DNA of 64,000 nt from assembly GCA_014529385.2 (NCBI GenBank), contig CM043958.1, forward strand, positions 77,648,169 through 77,712,168, given 5' to 3'. The notes below the pieces were generated by a model. It was not told where the DNA came from. It did not search any database and saw only the letters and a program-made list of their open reading frames with translations. This stretch comes from Adiantum capillus-veneris. Lineage: Eukaryota; Streptophyta; Polypodiopsida; Polypodiales; Pteridaceae. A program made the position numbers and the translations under genes. Below are positions 1 through 12,406 of this stretch, piece after piece (position 1 is the first letter of the stretch; each line of letters begins with the position of its first letter).

Positions 1-1968
1 CAATACCTTATCCAAGTCGCGAACATCACCCATGGCACCATCCGGATCAACTAATGCACGTACAACAGGACTTGTGGCCAACGCAACAGCATTGAAAGCC
101 TTATCCACTGTCTAAAAGTCAACCACAACAAGGTAAGCCATTGGATTTATATCATCTGCTTTAAAGAAAAATTTAAAAGATACTTACCGAAAGCTGATTT
201 GTAGTCAAGAATGCTTTGATTCCATGAAGAGGTGCTCCGGTAAAAAAACGGAAGTCCAGTTCTGCAGAAAAAAAAAGTTTGCATGAACTCTCCAAACAAG
301 TTAATTTTGCACATGACAAGGCAACTCCATACCGCCAATATTTCCTCCCTTATTCACAAAAGTGTGTATATGCTCTTTGACTAGGAGATTATTGTCAGCC
401 CCAACCTGCCAAAGGACAAAGAGTCAAATTGAATGCTCACAGAAAAACTTCAAAATTTTGATGCAGACCATAAAAACTTCAACTCAGCCAACCTTTGCCA
501 TGAGCCGGAACAAATTGTTATAGCAACCAAAAAAAACATGAAGACCCATCTCGATATGATTGCCTTCTTTGTCAAGAAAAGAGCCAACCTTACCCCCAAT
601 GAAAGACCTTGAATCATAGATATCAACCTGCACCATCAAAGCAAAAGATAAAGCATGAAAATTGCCTGATGGCACTTTGGTCTCTCTTTACCATTCTCCC
701 CAAAGTATAGAACAAAGACGCTGACATTAAACATGCTGTTGAGGAAGTGACTCACATAACAGAAAAAGCATCGCTTAATCATATTTGACTTGAGCCTTGC
801 CAACAAATTTCGATGCTCCCATGTTAGCGAAAACAAGTAAAAAGAAGCATTCCTCTAATACAAGGTAACACTTCAAAGTTCTAGCATTTAGCTGTCACCA
901 AAACAAGTTCAAACTAGCCATCGTCTACAATTTCAGTTAAACTGTGGCTGCCTAACATTCAATGTATATAAGGAACTGAAAAACGATTGATTAAGATTCA
1001 AAGGCACCTTCCTAGTCACGTGTGGAAAGACCCCATTTTCCAAACTGTGTTCATCCTTTTGGTCACAAGAAGAAAGTCATCACTTGTCTTAGTGGAACTC
1101 GTGGTAAAAGTTAGTTGTGTCATCCATTAAGAAAACATGAGTGGAATTGCATCATCCTAAAACAATCGGTTCTAATGTAGTCAGACTGTGCAGCACAAAA
1201 AAAGAACTGAAATTTCATTCCACCTTGCTTTCTAGAGCAAAGAGATTCCACAGAAAATGAAGGATTTCTGAGGCAATTATGCACCTCATGGCCTTGATCC
1301 AAGAGTTCCACAGCAGTAGACATGCCCGCAAGACCAGCTCCTATTATAGCTACTTTCAACTTGGGGCCTGCGTATTTCTCTGGCTCTGGAGGGAAAAGAC
1401 CTTTTGGAGCTGCAACCAAGCATGAGTTAAGATTGCATGAGATGATCAGTGGTCAAAGGGGAGGGTGAGGTTTTAAGATCAGTAACAGACTAGCAGAAGT
1501 CTGCCACGAGCACCCTCAATGCATAGCGTGCATGTACACATGTATATTGCACAAGCATACGCATTTCCCACCACAATATGAAACACATCAAAGTGAAACA
1601 TCACGAGAGAAGGTAAATTCCCAAGCCTACAGGCTAAGTGATAACTGCTCAATCCATTATAAATTGCAACTATGCAGAAACCTGCACAGAATCTATGCCA
1701 AAGCTGTGGCACAAGAAATGTGGATGTTATACAAAAACACGATAACTTAGTGAGCGCAGCACATACCTTTCTTGCTCATGTCAGAAACTTTGGTTTTCAA
1801 TGAGCTTTGCCACTGCAATGGCTGCTTCTTGGACCCATTATTGGAGTTGAAAGCGGAAGCTGGAGGCGAAAGCTTCAATTGTGAGCTTTCGCCCCAGAAA
1901 GTACCCGATAGCAGGCTGCTGCTGTGCTTCTGGCAAGGAGTCGACTGCAGAAGGGACGTAGCAGACAT
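1..1968 (-). CDS. ZDS: zeta-carotene desaturase, 5' half (6 exons, runs off window)
   Basis: Plastid carotenoid-pathway enzyme that desaturates zeta-carotene towards lycopene using plastoquinone and FAD. Exons on the minus strand: 1767-1968, 1285-1409, 493-627, 333-405, 188-261 and 1-111 (continues beyond position 1). All introns are GT-AG and the phases close exactly, giving 240 uninterrupted codons. Exon 1 starts at the ATG at 1968 and encodes a Ser/Thr-rich, acid-poor stretch typical of a chloroplast transit peptide. Exon 2 holds the [10 protein letters not shown] motif and the dinucleotide-binding GAGLAGM fingerprint. Exon 3 carries the family-typical [13 protein letters not shown] and [14 protein letters not shown] blocks. 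Exon 6 has [14 protein letters not shown]. Oddities: RFFTGAP where plant ZDS usually reads RFPVGAP, and TVDKAFN for TYDKARN, so this may be a diverged paralogue. The C-terminal half lies outside the window. Family assignment is very secure; functionality cannot be judged from half a gene. Confidence 0.95.
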
Positions 1969-3033
1969 TGTGGACCGGTTGTGCTCAAAATGGATGGGCT
2001 CTCGAGGCTAGCAGACAATGGACACGAAAATAAACAGGAATTTTTATGAACAAGAGTGCGCGAGTTCATTGTTTGGCACTATGCACAATGTAAGATGCTT
2101 TGTCTTCACACTGACTAATTGCCCCTAGCAGGGTTCGAACACACCCCCTGCCACTTTGGGAGTGTTTGGGTTCGAACTCTCATAGGTGCCCCTCAAGCGG
2201 CTTGGAGTGTTAGAACTCGCACACTCACCTAATATACCAACTCATAAGAATGTGCACCCACTCATAGGCCATGACAAACTACACTTTTCAACAGTTGGTA
2301 GCTAAAATGCGCAAAGTGGGATCTTTGCTCATTAGGGTGATGTTTCAAGCTCATAAGCCATGTGCTACATGTATGGAGCACCACTTAGCACTAGCTGAGG
2401 CTCAAGCCCTTAGAAGCTTTTTTACCAAGCCACTTGTCTAAGACAACCCATAATAATCCCTCTTAACATGTGCAAGAAGTTGCTTTTGCTTTCAAAGTAA
2501 AAGTCAAATATTGAGCAAGTTTTCAAACACAAACACTTTTTAAAATCAAATTTAAGTTTCCAATGTTCTAGTCAAATTCGTACTCTTAGTCCTTTAATAG
2601 ATTGAAACATTTCTCACCGCTATGTACATGAAATTTCTCTGAAGATATTTTGGATTTTAAAATTTTAGAAAATATTTTGGTGCTTCTTATATTGGATGAG
2701 CTCGCATGACCCGCCTATGAGACAGGTTTCTCTCGCTCTTACCAACGGGCCAATCTTATACATCTTCTCAAGCTTTTTCATGAGCACACTTAGAAACACT
2801 CACACTATATCTCTCTCATGTCCCTATTTTCGCTTTTGAATGTCTCTATCTATCTATGTATGCATGTAAGTATGTATCTATCAGTGTACGCACCTAAGTG
2901 TGTATGTATTCATCCTTCATTTGTAATACTTTTAGACATTTCCTATGTTGGTCATGTGGGTTGGGAGAAGACAATGCTTGATACAAACAAAAAGAAAGAA
3001 AGTTTAATAAGAGTAGCCTTGAGATACTCATAA

Positions 3034-3034
<1 letters not shown>

Positions 3035-3122
<88 letters not shown>
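3035..3122. repeat. (CT)n(CA)n microsatellite
   Basis: About 36 bases of CT followed directly by about 52 bases of CA without interruption. Confidence 0.95.
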
Positions 3123-3123
<1 letters not shown>

Positions 3124-3854
3124 CAGATAGACCTTGAAGTTCTATAGGGATTGCTTTTTATGACGTTAAATTTCTCCTTCTTAATCCCTCTCACAACCAC
3201 ACATTTGTCTCACTTTGATTGATAAACCATAGGGACTTGAGTGTAAATTTTCTTTCACAACATTATCTACTCTACAAAGTTTTAGGGAGTTGAATTTAAA
3301 TTTTAGTTCACAACATTATCTACTCTACAAAATCTTGCTAGTTGGCATCTCTTTCTTTCACATTGAAGAGACTTCTATCTCTTTCTCTCTTTATGTCACA
3401 AAAATAGAAAACTTGGAATAAGTTCTCTCTATTTGTTGCCAAAAGCCACAATGAAAGTTTCACATGTAAGCCAAAATCCAATTGCTTTTTAATTGAGAGA
3501 GAGAGAGAGAGAGGTTATCAATGATGTTGTCTAGCTCTATCTTTCAACCATTGATTTGATTATTGATCAAGATAGCCTTTGATGACAAAGCAATGCTTGC
3601 TTTTGGCATTTTTGATACAATACCTTGTTTGCAATGAGCTCAACTAATAAGATCCATCGCACCTCGCTGCCTTCCATTGCCAGTTTATGATTAAAGAAAT
3701 AGAGGGAGAGGCGTGTGCATACACACATCCTAAGATATTTAAACATATACATCTACACTATGATGTATTATATACATGTTCATTTTTTAAAAGCACCCTT
3801 CTTCTCATTGATGTTGCAGGATGGCCCTTCCTCAGGTGGCCATGTCAAGGAGTA

Positions 3855-3857
<3 letters not shown>

Positions 3858-3912
<55 letters not shown>
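3858..3912. repeat. (CT)n microsatellite
   Basis: Pure CT tract of about 54 bases. Confidence 0.95.
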
Positions 3913-3914
<2 letters not shown>

Positions 3915-4093
3915 CCATAGTACTACTCGTCGACGTTCTCTTTCTTAACTCTTCATCTCCCTCGACCACCTGTGCAACTGTCCCTTTGCCTTCCATAGCC
4001 GTGCACGTTTGGCCTCCTGGCTCACGTCCCACATCAACTTCTTGGCTCACCATCCTCGACCACTCCACGTGGGCCTGCTTGAATCAAGGCTTG

Positions 4094-4198
<105 letters not shown>

Positions 4199-4777
4199 CG
4201 TCTAGCACATATCAAAGCCGCTTCAGCTTCGTTTGGTTCAAAAGCTAGAGAGAGAAGGAGATCTTGGAATTCTCTTGTAGAGCCAAGTGGCATGCCTAAA
4301 TTTCATTCTCCATAATATATGCTATAGATAGGTGAGTGCCAAATTAAACTCATTTGATCTCCCTCTATAATTAAAGTTTTCAGGTGTGCCTTGATGGAAA
4401 CGAGAGTTGAAGTGGAGACCTTCTCATAAAACTTGATGTTATTGATTCCAATGCACCTAGCGGACAGAGCTATGGAAAAAAACGTAGAAACATTGAGCGA
4501 TGTTTATGTACCCCATTAGCTTCTACTTGTCGCATTAATAGTCAATACTCCAAATTTTCGTTTCTACTTTATGATTCATGTTTGGAGCTATGTACCTCAT
4601 TGCATCACCTTTTCCCTCAGAAGATGGTAGCATCTAGCCGCTACTCATTCACACAATTTGTGTTCTCGCGTTGCCATCATCCAATACTCAGCTATTGAGT
4701 CTATTGGCTGATAATTGGTCCTTGGTCCTACAATTTCTTAATTGGGAACATCAAAGCAAACATAATGTAAGGGAAGA

Positions 4778-4797
4778 GGGGGGGGGGGGGGGGGGGG
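4778..4797. repeat. G20 homopolymer
   Basis: Run of 20 G. Length may be unreliable because homopolymers of this kind are error-prone in assemblies. Confidence 0.9.
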
Positions 4798-5520
4798 AGC
4801 AAACACACACACAGGTTTTGCATGGGTGGGGTCAACCCCCGTTTTTGTAGCATTCCCATGCAAAGACCTATCTCACACTCAACTTTAAAACTCTCATAGC
4901 AATGTTTATTACTCGGGGGGTTCACTATGTGTAAAACTACCATATCACGTGCATTCAAGACATGTTTGTAAAACCCCTTATCTGTGAATTTTATTAGGAA
5001 TATAATGTACCCTTTTCTTTAAAAATCTGTAAGTTTTTTTCAAATTTGAAAAAATCATGTCCTTCTGTATATATATTTTTGTAAGTTTCAAGAACTTTAA
5101 ATACCCTTCTGTTGAACTCACGTGATAGGTTACATTTTTACTAGGTGACCTCCTCGAGGTTTATTAGCAGTGCTACTTTGGCCTACGCTCTCAACTTGCC
5201 GCTGTTGGTCATCGTCTCATGGAAAAAGCTGAACATCTTGGCAACCGGTTGCAAAAAGTGTCATGACCGCCACTTACAAGGCTATTGTTCACTGCTTATG
5301 CACCCAAGGAACTCGGCGAGCATTTGATGTTGCATAAGTTGGGCCCGATTGCACTCTGTTCCTTGTTGTGACCACGTCTTTGACTTCATGCGAGTTGTAG
5401 CATCGCAATTTGCATAATTGCACCTAGATTAATGAAAGGCCTCCCTGATGGTGTGGCACAATGAGAGCACTTGTTTGTCTAGCTCAATGCCTTGGCTTTC
5501 AGCTATTCATGGGCACCATG

Positions 5521-5522
<2 letters not shown>

Positions 5523-5598
<76 letters not shown>

Positions 5599-5743
5599 AT
5601 CATCCTCATCGTTGCTAGCATATCATGTTGCGATGGTAGCACACCATAGCTTTGTGAGAGCCAGTTTAAGCGCCTTGAAAGACTAGGTGCATGTTTTTCA
5701 CCGACATGTTGCAAACGGGTTGGGGACTAGTTGCCCACACCAC

Positions 5744-5802
<59 letters not shown>

Positions 5803-5901
5803 TCATCCTCGATCAGCATCAGTATAGCTTTGAGAGACAAGTCTAGGTTTGTCATCGGCATGTTGTCGCTATATTGCCACCTACCAAGAACACACACACA
5901 C

Positions 5902-5942
<41 letters not shown>
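5523..5942. repeat. Cluster of (GT)n/(GA)n tracts
   Basis: Three tracts: (GT)n(GA)n at 5523-5597, (GA)n at 5746-5797, and (CA)n(GA)n at 5892-5942. The segments between them share the phrase CATCATCCTC and similar text after the GA tract, which suggests local tandem duplication of an SSR-bearing unit. Confidence 0.85.
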
Positions 5943-5946
<4 letters not shown>

Positions 5947-6447
5947 TAGGTTTGTCATCCACAACACACACACACGCACACGGGGGGGAGGTACTATCTA
6001 GCAACATTTTTGTCATCATCTTGGTAACTTCTCGGGCTGCTCGGGCAAGCTGAGCTCTCTCTCTCTCTCTCTCTCTTACCTGTTTGGCTACCGCTTAGAC
6101 CCTACGTTCTTGCCTGTTTGCCTTCCCTCCACTCCGTGCTTGTTCCCCTTCCCATCCAAACTGTGCACCATCTCTCTCCAAGCTCCAGACCGAGCTTTGG
6201 GCAGTCCTCGTGTCTCAATTTCTTGCACAACTGCCATGTTGACTCGCCTAAATATTCTTCTCCACAATAGAGTAGAAAGATGTTTATGCAACTAAGCAAA
6301 GGGAATTGTTTTGACGAGCATTTTCTAATGAGTGTATTTTGGAATTTGACGAGCAAATTCCAAAAGATTTATCTTAAATGCTTTCCTTGGATTGTTTGGT
6401 TGTCTCTCATCTCTCCTATCTTGAGTACTGCTCACCCTGTCCTCCTC

Positions 6448-6481
<34 letters not shown>

Positions 6482-6499
6482 GCGTCGAACCAGCTTACT

Positions 6500-6942
6500 T
6501 GCCAAGAAACCCTAACCCTAGAGGACATCAACGCCGCGCCAGGTGCAGGGCGGCGCCTGGCTGGGCGGTTAGCCTCAGCCCCGTCCTCCCCCATGCCAGC
6601 CCTGTCGTCGCGAGCTAACCCCCTGCTGCCTGCGACCTGCTCTGCAAACACACCAACAACTGGGAACTGTTCTGCGAAGTCTACCCGCACCCTGCTGCCT
6701 GCGACCTGCTCTGCGACCACAATCGCAACTGAGAAGTCTACCCGTGATCTACTGCTTGCGCTGTCTCGAACCCACTGAGCATTTGACGAGTCTCCACCAG
6801 TGGAAGTTAGGGTTATTGGAAGTTAGGGGTAGTTCATAAGCACCACCTGTGGAAGTTAAGGTGGTCATAAGCCCCTCGATCAAGGCTGCTTGTTCGGCTT
6901 CTCAAGTCTACAAAGGACAGTCAGAGGCTGTTCTTGCGAGCC
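6500..6942 (+). other. Leader of the LINE-like relic
   Basis: GC-rich leader ahead of the ORF1-like frame. It holds a duplicated block (CTGCTGCCTGCGACCTGCTC at about 6611 and 6689) and a telobox-like AAACCCTAACCCTAG at 6508-6522. The telobox is a common plant promoter motif; its role here is unknown. The duplicated block looks like the tandem 5'-UTR monomers found in some non-LTR elements, which is inference. Confidence 0.4.
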
Positions 6943-7648
6943 ATGACTACTCAAGCCTCCTCTCGAGGCAAGCTTACTTTCACAGGGGTTGTGGCAACAC
7001 CCCCGATGCTCGACAACCACACCCGTCTTCAGCATGAGGTTGAGAGACTCTGCAAGGAGAATCAAGACCTGAAACAAAAGCTCGCAGCAATCGAGGTCCG
7101 TCTCGTCACAGTGGAGAAACGCAAAGATGAAAAAACAGATAATATAGAAGCCATGCTCACTAAAACCAAAGCGGAGGTGGAAATCACTCTCACAAAGGAG
7201 GTCAAGGCTCAAGTGCAAGAAGCTATTTCTCACAAGATCAATGATTGTGTAACATTCACGTTACGCTAACGACGATAAGAGGACATTGCTCTCAATGTTC
7301 GGTCTCCCAATTGATTGGAAAGGGGACGGAAACATCAAATTCAAGAAGGCCCTTCCTCAAATTCAAGCGGCAGTTCCCATGGTACAATGGGATGAAGAGG
7401 CAATCACCACTATTACACACGAGCATCGAACCAACCATGCCATCCTCACTCTCAAGACTAGAGAGCATCGAATCAAACTCCTACAACAATCGAGGCTTCT
7501 CAGAGACACTAAGCTTTGGCTTGTAGAAGATCTTACACCCACTCAACTCAAACAAAAGAAGACATAACTTCAAAACATGCGTGACGTACGAGCAAAAAGA
7601 AAATGGGCGGTTTATCGAGAAGGTAAAGCCATCATCCAAGAGTTTTGA
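6943..7648 (+). pseudogene. LINE ORF1-like protein, frameshifted
   Basis: The first open piece runs from the ATG at 6943 to 7269 and encodes an N-terminal segment followed by a heptad-rich coiled coil (from about residue 28; LQHEVERLCKENQDLKQKL). A +1 shift near 7255 moves to a second frame starting around YANDDKRTLLSMFGL and running to the TGA at 7646, with one internal TAA at about 7565. The second part ends in LWLVEDLTPTQLK followed by RAKRKWAVYREGKAII. This coiled coil, small nucleic-acid-binding domain and basic C-terminal order is that of L1-type ORF1 proteins, which are RNA-binding chaperones of non-LTR retrotransposons. No ORF2 (endonuclease/RT) follows. Assignment rests on architecture and the C-terminal motif, not on a database match. 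Confidence 0.55.
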
Positions 7649-7832
7649 ACTCCCAAACCGGCTTCCCTCTCATCTGTCCCTTCTTAGGTTGTCTTTTTTG
7701 TTGGACCCTCGGTCCTTAGCTGAGATGTATATATGTTCCACTTAGTAGACCCGTTGTATGGTTTTGTTTCTGGTCCCATAGGTCATATTTGACCTCTGTT
7801 GGACGATAATGCAATCTATCTATCTATCTCTA
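7649..7832 (+). mobile_element. 3' tail of the LINE-like relic
   Basis: Non-coding tail directly after the ORF1-like stop, ending in (ATCT)n at about 7814-7829. Short tandem tails like this close many non-LTR elements that lack poly(A). The element therefore appears complete from leader to tail with ORF2 absent. Confidence 0.4.
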
Positions 7833-7872
7833 CTAATCCCCTCTCCCCCCTCTCTCTTGTGTGTGTGTGTGT

Positions 7873-9903
7873 AGCTGTTTTAACATAAATAATAATCATA
7901 ATTGAACTTTAACATTCAAAAGACAACTGGCTACAGAGAAAGGGAAAAGATAAGTACAAAAACAATTCAGTTTTAGAATTATCTTTGTACAATGTTTATA
8001 AGAATGAAGCCTCATTCCAATATACAGATATCAAAAGTACTTCCCCTGCATTAGGTGTATGTGTAGTCAAGTGTGGACAACCGTTATAAGCCAAAAAAAA
8101 ATTCCAAAATAAGATAGAGTCCTTACTTATATCCATCCAAACAAAACAAAAGATATGTTAGCTTTGGATGTGTTTTACAAGTATCAATGGACTATACTAG
8201 TTGTTATCCATGTCCATCTTACAAACTTTTTTTTCGACTTACAAGCTTAGTATTTATTTGTAAAAAATGTTTTTATTTTATTAAAAAAAGCCTCAAAGTT
8301 TCTAGCAAAAAAATATTTATTTTAGTTAAAAGGCTATCACCCCTTCTTATCCAAGTGTCATAATCCCCCATCAACATCTTTATCAGTTTTTTTAAGTTAT
8401 CTTTCTAAATTAATGAAACTCCACCATATGAAGCTATAAAAGAAGCTTTAGAAGATTCCATTTATAGTTCAAAAAGTATCAAGCTTGTTTCTGTTTGTTT
8501 AGGTCAGATACATTTTATGCCCATCATGGTACATGGAATCCAAATCTTCCCTCAGTTTGTATATCACTTACCTTATACATCTCTTAGCATACCAAGTGGC
8601 AAGGAGCCCTTGCGGTATCAAGCCAGACCTCAAGTCAAGCCATGAAGTTAAAGGAATAAGTGCCATTATGGTTTTAGTTTCCAACTTTACCTGTCCTTGT
8701 GAATGCAAAAGTACTGTAATACCTTAACAAGACAACCAATAACAAAATAAGCCCAGTATCTATAAGCATTGGGCCAAAACCCCGAAACCAAATAACTAAA
8801 AAACAATCCAATATCCGTATGTAGCCGGGCCAAGCCCCCCAATTTACCATAAGCCAGAACAGTGCACGCATTGTAACCAGTACTGGGTCTAAAACCAGAA
8901 GACACCCGGTATATACCCACCCTCAATAGAGGTTCCTTTGAATGATTATGGTGTTTAAGCAGTAGGGGTATCCACATAAAACACCCCAACTATTGTTAAA
9001 AAACCCAATAACAGTACGCATTTAGGGCAAAACCCCATTAATCAAATTGCAATATTGTGCAACATGCAATATCTAACAATAAAAAAAACCAATAAATAGG
9101 AAGGATAATATGCCCGTCCCGCAGATTTGGCTGCATCAATAGTACACCATGCTTTCAACAACAGGGCCCTATAATGCGAGGCCATACGGTAACAACATAC
9201 CCCAATACTATATGAGCAGTAAAACGCAGAAAAGCCAAAAAATCACAGAGCTATATAATACACAGGGTCAATCTGAATAGAAACCCAGTGAGACCATACA
9301 TGTGTAATTTAAACCATTCGATGTATTGCCAACCCAATCAATGGACCTTACCAGGCATTAAACAACAATGGTTACACTAGCCAGTTAAAGACAAAAAGGA
9401 AAACCTTAATAACAAGCTTAGTGGCCAACCTCTGTTGGTTGGGTAGCAAGTTCCATGTTTGGTGTAGCAAAGAGTAAACAAACGCACAGTCCTATTACTT
9501 ATTGCAAGTAAAACACACTAGGCTAAGTGAGAGGCAAAATGCGCCCTCACCTCTTTAAATAGAAGAAGTAGGACCACCACCACTCAAAGCATGTAGCACG
9601 CAGATCGCACTTAGTAGAGCACGCTCCCTCTGGGGAACCGAACTGAGTAGTCGCCCTTGATGCAACCCGCCATAGTACAACAAAGCTAATCGTTGTGCCT
9701 CACAGCAAGGTAAGTAATGCCCAAAACATTTTTACCAAATTTTTTTGTTGCCCTTGCAACCCTTATAAGGGTTCTAACACACGGTGGACACCAACTTAGG
9801 AGTAGTGTAGGGTTACATTGGATAAATATATCGAGAAAGAAAACTTTTTAGGGTTTAGTATAGCATTCCTATTATGTTGAAAAACATAAAGGCAAGTGAC
9901 AAA
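7873..9903 (-). repeat. Pseudo-LTR A (downstream repeat, outer element)
   Basis: Direct repeat matching 22271-24311 along its length with scattered substitutions and small indels. It carries the TATA-like block at 9551-9562, the splice-donor-like site near 8131 (degraded to AAGTAAGG) and a TTTAGGGTTTAG motif at 9848-9859 near the GT-tract end. The open frames in it are not conserved as proteins. Confidence 0.75.
9551..9563 (-). promoter_or_regulatory. TATA-like box, pseudo-LTR A
   Basis: On the minus strand CTATTTAAAGAGGTGAGG, followed about 20 bases downstream by CTCACTTAGC. The block recurs at the same relative place in A', B and B', and in C and C' as a TATAAAAAGG form. Confidence 0.5.
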
Positions 9904-9920
9904 GTGTGTGTGTGTGTGTG

Positions 9921-12246
9921 TAGAGTTGTTAAATCTTAGATAATAAGACATAATTTAATTTTTACATTCAAAAGACAGCTGGCAATGGAACAAGGACTAG
10001 ATAAGTACAAAAACAACTTAGTATTAGAATCATTTAAGTACAATGTTTGTAGGAAAGAGATCCCCTTTCAGTAAGCAAAAAGTAAATGAACTTCCCAAGT
10101 CATCAGTGAGTGTTCCATCCGGAGTAAGATAGCTTGCCAAAGTAAAAAAACTTCCAAGATAAGATAGAGTCCTTACTTGCATCCATCCAAACAAGACAAC
10201 AATTCACTTAGCTTTGGATGTGTTTTACAGGTATCAATGGACCATACCAGTTGTTATCCATGTCCATCTTATAAACTTTTTTCATTTTAACAAGTTGAGT
10301 GACATAAAAATGTTTTTTTTTTCCAAGTTATTAGCTTAAAAAAAACATCATTCTGATTAGAAGTCCACCACCCCTTCTAATCCAAGTGTCATAGTCCCCT
10401 ATCAATAATTCCTTCAAGTTTTAATGAATTTTATCCGAAGCTCAAAAAAGACTTCTATTATAGTCCAAAAAATAATACGCTAGTTTATGTTTTTTTTTTA
10501 AATCAATTTATATGGAACTTAAAACATCCTATGGCGTGTATGACTTTTATCAGATACATCTCTCAGCTCATTTAAGTGGCAAGGAGCCCTTGAAGTAACC
10601 AAGTAATTCAAAATCCATATGCAGCCAACAGGCCAAGTCTCCGAAAACCATAGAGCTCGCATCAGTTATTACACAAGAAGATATCCGGTACCATATCCTC
10701 CTCATGCTAAACCAAGGGGTACATGATATGCAGAAAAAATAATCCCATAGTGTATACTTACCTTAACTAGGTCAAGGCTCTTAAGTAAGATAAAACTGGG
10801 TATGTTGCAAAGCATCGGGTGCGACAGGTTAAGGAGTACTTATATACAAAATTGTATAACTGTCCAGCGAATGCGACAGAGGTAATAGACAACCTAATTC
10901 CAGATTTTATACAGCAAACGTATGCAGCCTACCCAATCAACCCTGCACATAGTGCGTATAAAGCCAATCATGTACTCCTTATATAAAGATCCAAACGATG
11001 AGTTTTACCAGCTTGTATCATTACCAAATGACCAGTGAACTGTTATCCATGCTTATCAATCCAATCCCTAACCATACCTTCTCTAAGCAGTTACCTCAAT
11101 AAAGCAAGAGAACTCATATAGTACTGTTTAGCACCCGAAAAAAACCCTGTTATACAGTACTCCTTAAAATACCAAAACGATGAGTTTTATAAGCTTGTAA
11201 TACCACCAAATAACCAGTGAACCTTTACCCATGCTTATCAATCCAATCCTAAACTATATCCCCCCCCTTTTTTTAAAACAGTACTGGTTAGCACCAGAGG
11301 AAAGAAAACCCCTTTTTTTGCCCCAAAAAAGAGTAAGTGAATTCCAGTTTTAAGCAAGCCAAGAAAAAACCCCATTTTTTCCTTTTCCAATGTATGCCAA
11401 ATTATCCCTACCAATCCTTACCCATAATTTCCATGCTTGAGTACCTATCCTTCCAAAGCAATAAAAACACCAGCTGTACACAGTATGAAAACCGACAGAC
11501 CCCGACAATTGTAAGTCCTATCATAAATGCAGGTAGAAAATGTCTAAGGTAAAGTCCTATCATAAATGCAGGTAGAAAATGTCTAAGGTGAAAACACCTG
11601 CCATCATATCACAACATATAATGTTTTACCTTACATTGTCAACAAATTGTAGAAGAAAGCATACTGTACAAAATTCCAGTAAAACCAGTAACGAGGTAAG
11701 CTAGGGTAGGAAAAAACCTGAGACACCTGAGTGGTGAGCTCCATAGCTCCTTTTGTGAAGCAGACAGTAAAACTTCTCAGAAAAACACAACAAAACAACA
11801 CTGGCTAAGTGAAGGGCAGAGATGCACCCTCACCTGTTTAAATAGTAGGAGGAGGATGATCTGCATGTCCTCTGAGTTGGAGTGATGAGTGATTCAGGCC
11901 GCACTCCCTTATGAGTGTGTGGTAGCATAGAACGTCACGCAGATACCCATGAATGGGGAGATCCTAAGCCAGGGAGGAGAGACCGCCTTCACGGCGTAAT
12001 GAGGAAAGAAGCCATTACTCACGCTCGACTACCGAGGGGGGTTTTTACATTATATTTTATTATTATTAAAGGGCTAGGCCCCATGATTTTAATAGGATAA
12101 TGTCCTATTTTGAGTTATATCACTTAAGTGACCCAATAAGATCCGAGCTAGATCCAAGTGGGGGGGGGGGGGGGGGGGTTAGGGTTTTAGGTAGGTCTGG
12201 AGGTGTGTGGGGGTGGTTTGTTTTATATAACCATAAGAGTATAACA
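9921..12246 (-). repeat. Pseudo-LTR B (downstream repeat, inner element)
   Basis: Direct repeat of 16072-18365. It contains an internal partial duplication (a block around CGATGAGTTTTA at about 10990 and again at about 11172). It has a TATA-like block at 11833-11845, a G19 run at 12160-12178 and a telomere-like GGTTAGGGTTTTAGG at 12177-12191. Confidence 0.75.
11833..11846 (-). promoter_or_regulatory. TATA-like box, pseudo-LTR B
   Basis: Minus-strand CTATTTAAACAGGTGAGG with the downstream CTTAGCC element. Confidence 0.5.
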
Positions 12247-12295
12247 GTGTGTGTGTGTGTACCCGCCCTATCCCAGGCGCCATACACAATGGGTT

Positions 12296-12328
12296 GGTAG
12301 TAGGCCCATTGTGTATGGGCCTACTACC
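12296..12328 (-). other. Conserved 3' hairpin, inner element
   Basis: Perfect 14-bp stem (GGTAGTAGGCCCAT with its complement) around a 5-base loop, just downstream of the RT stop and about 35 bases from the GT tract that opens pseudo-LTR B. The same hairpin occurs at 18433-18465 and 30931-30963. A second, overlapping pairing (CCATACACAATGGG with its complement) is also possible here. Confidence 0.7.
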
Positions 12329-12406
12329 TAATTAGAGAAATGAGATTCTCTTGTTTAAAGTGTAACCCAGGCCAGTTATGTTGGGTGAGAGCATGTATAA
12401 TAGTGT

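Noticed and set aside
2135-2160. GGGTTCGAAC phrase as a tRNA T-arm
   Set aside because: No acceptor stem, anticodon arm or matching A box around it; the surrounding text is a degenerate duplicated phrase.
8674-8989. 100-codon minus frame shared by A and A' (23125-23439)
   Set aside because: Conserved only because the whole repeat is duplicated; the frame differs in length and has no match in B or C.
10090-10125. Possible hammerhead ribozyme core in pseudo-LTR B (minus-strand CTGATGA at 10100-10106; also 16248-16254)
   Set aside because: PLE repeats can carry hammerheads, but no stem II closes onto a GAAA in proper position and no cleavage triplet helix is visible. A covariance-model search (Infernal, hammerhead models) would settle it.
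12178-12200. Interstitial telomere array
   Set aside because: Only a dimer of a telomere-like unit is present, not an array; kept as a motif observation only.
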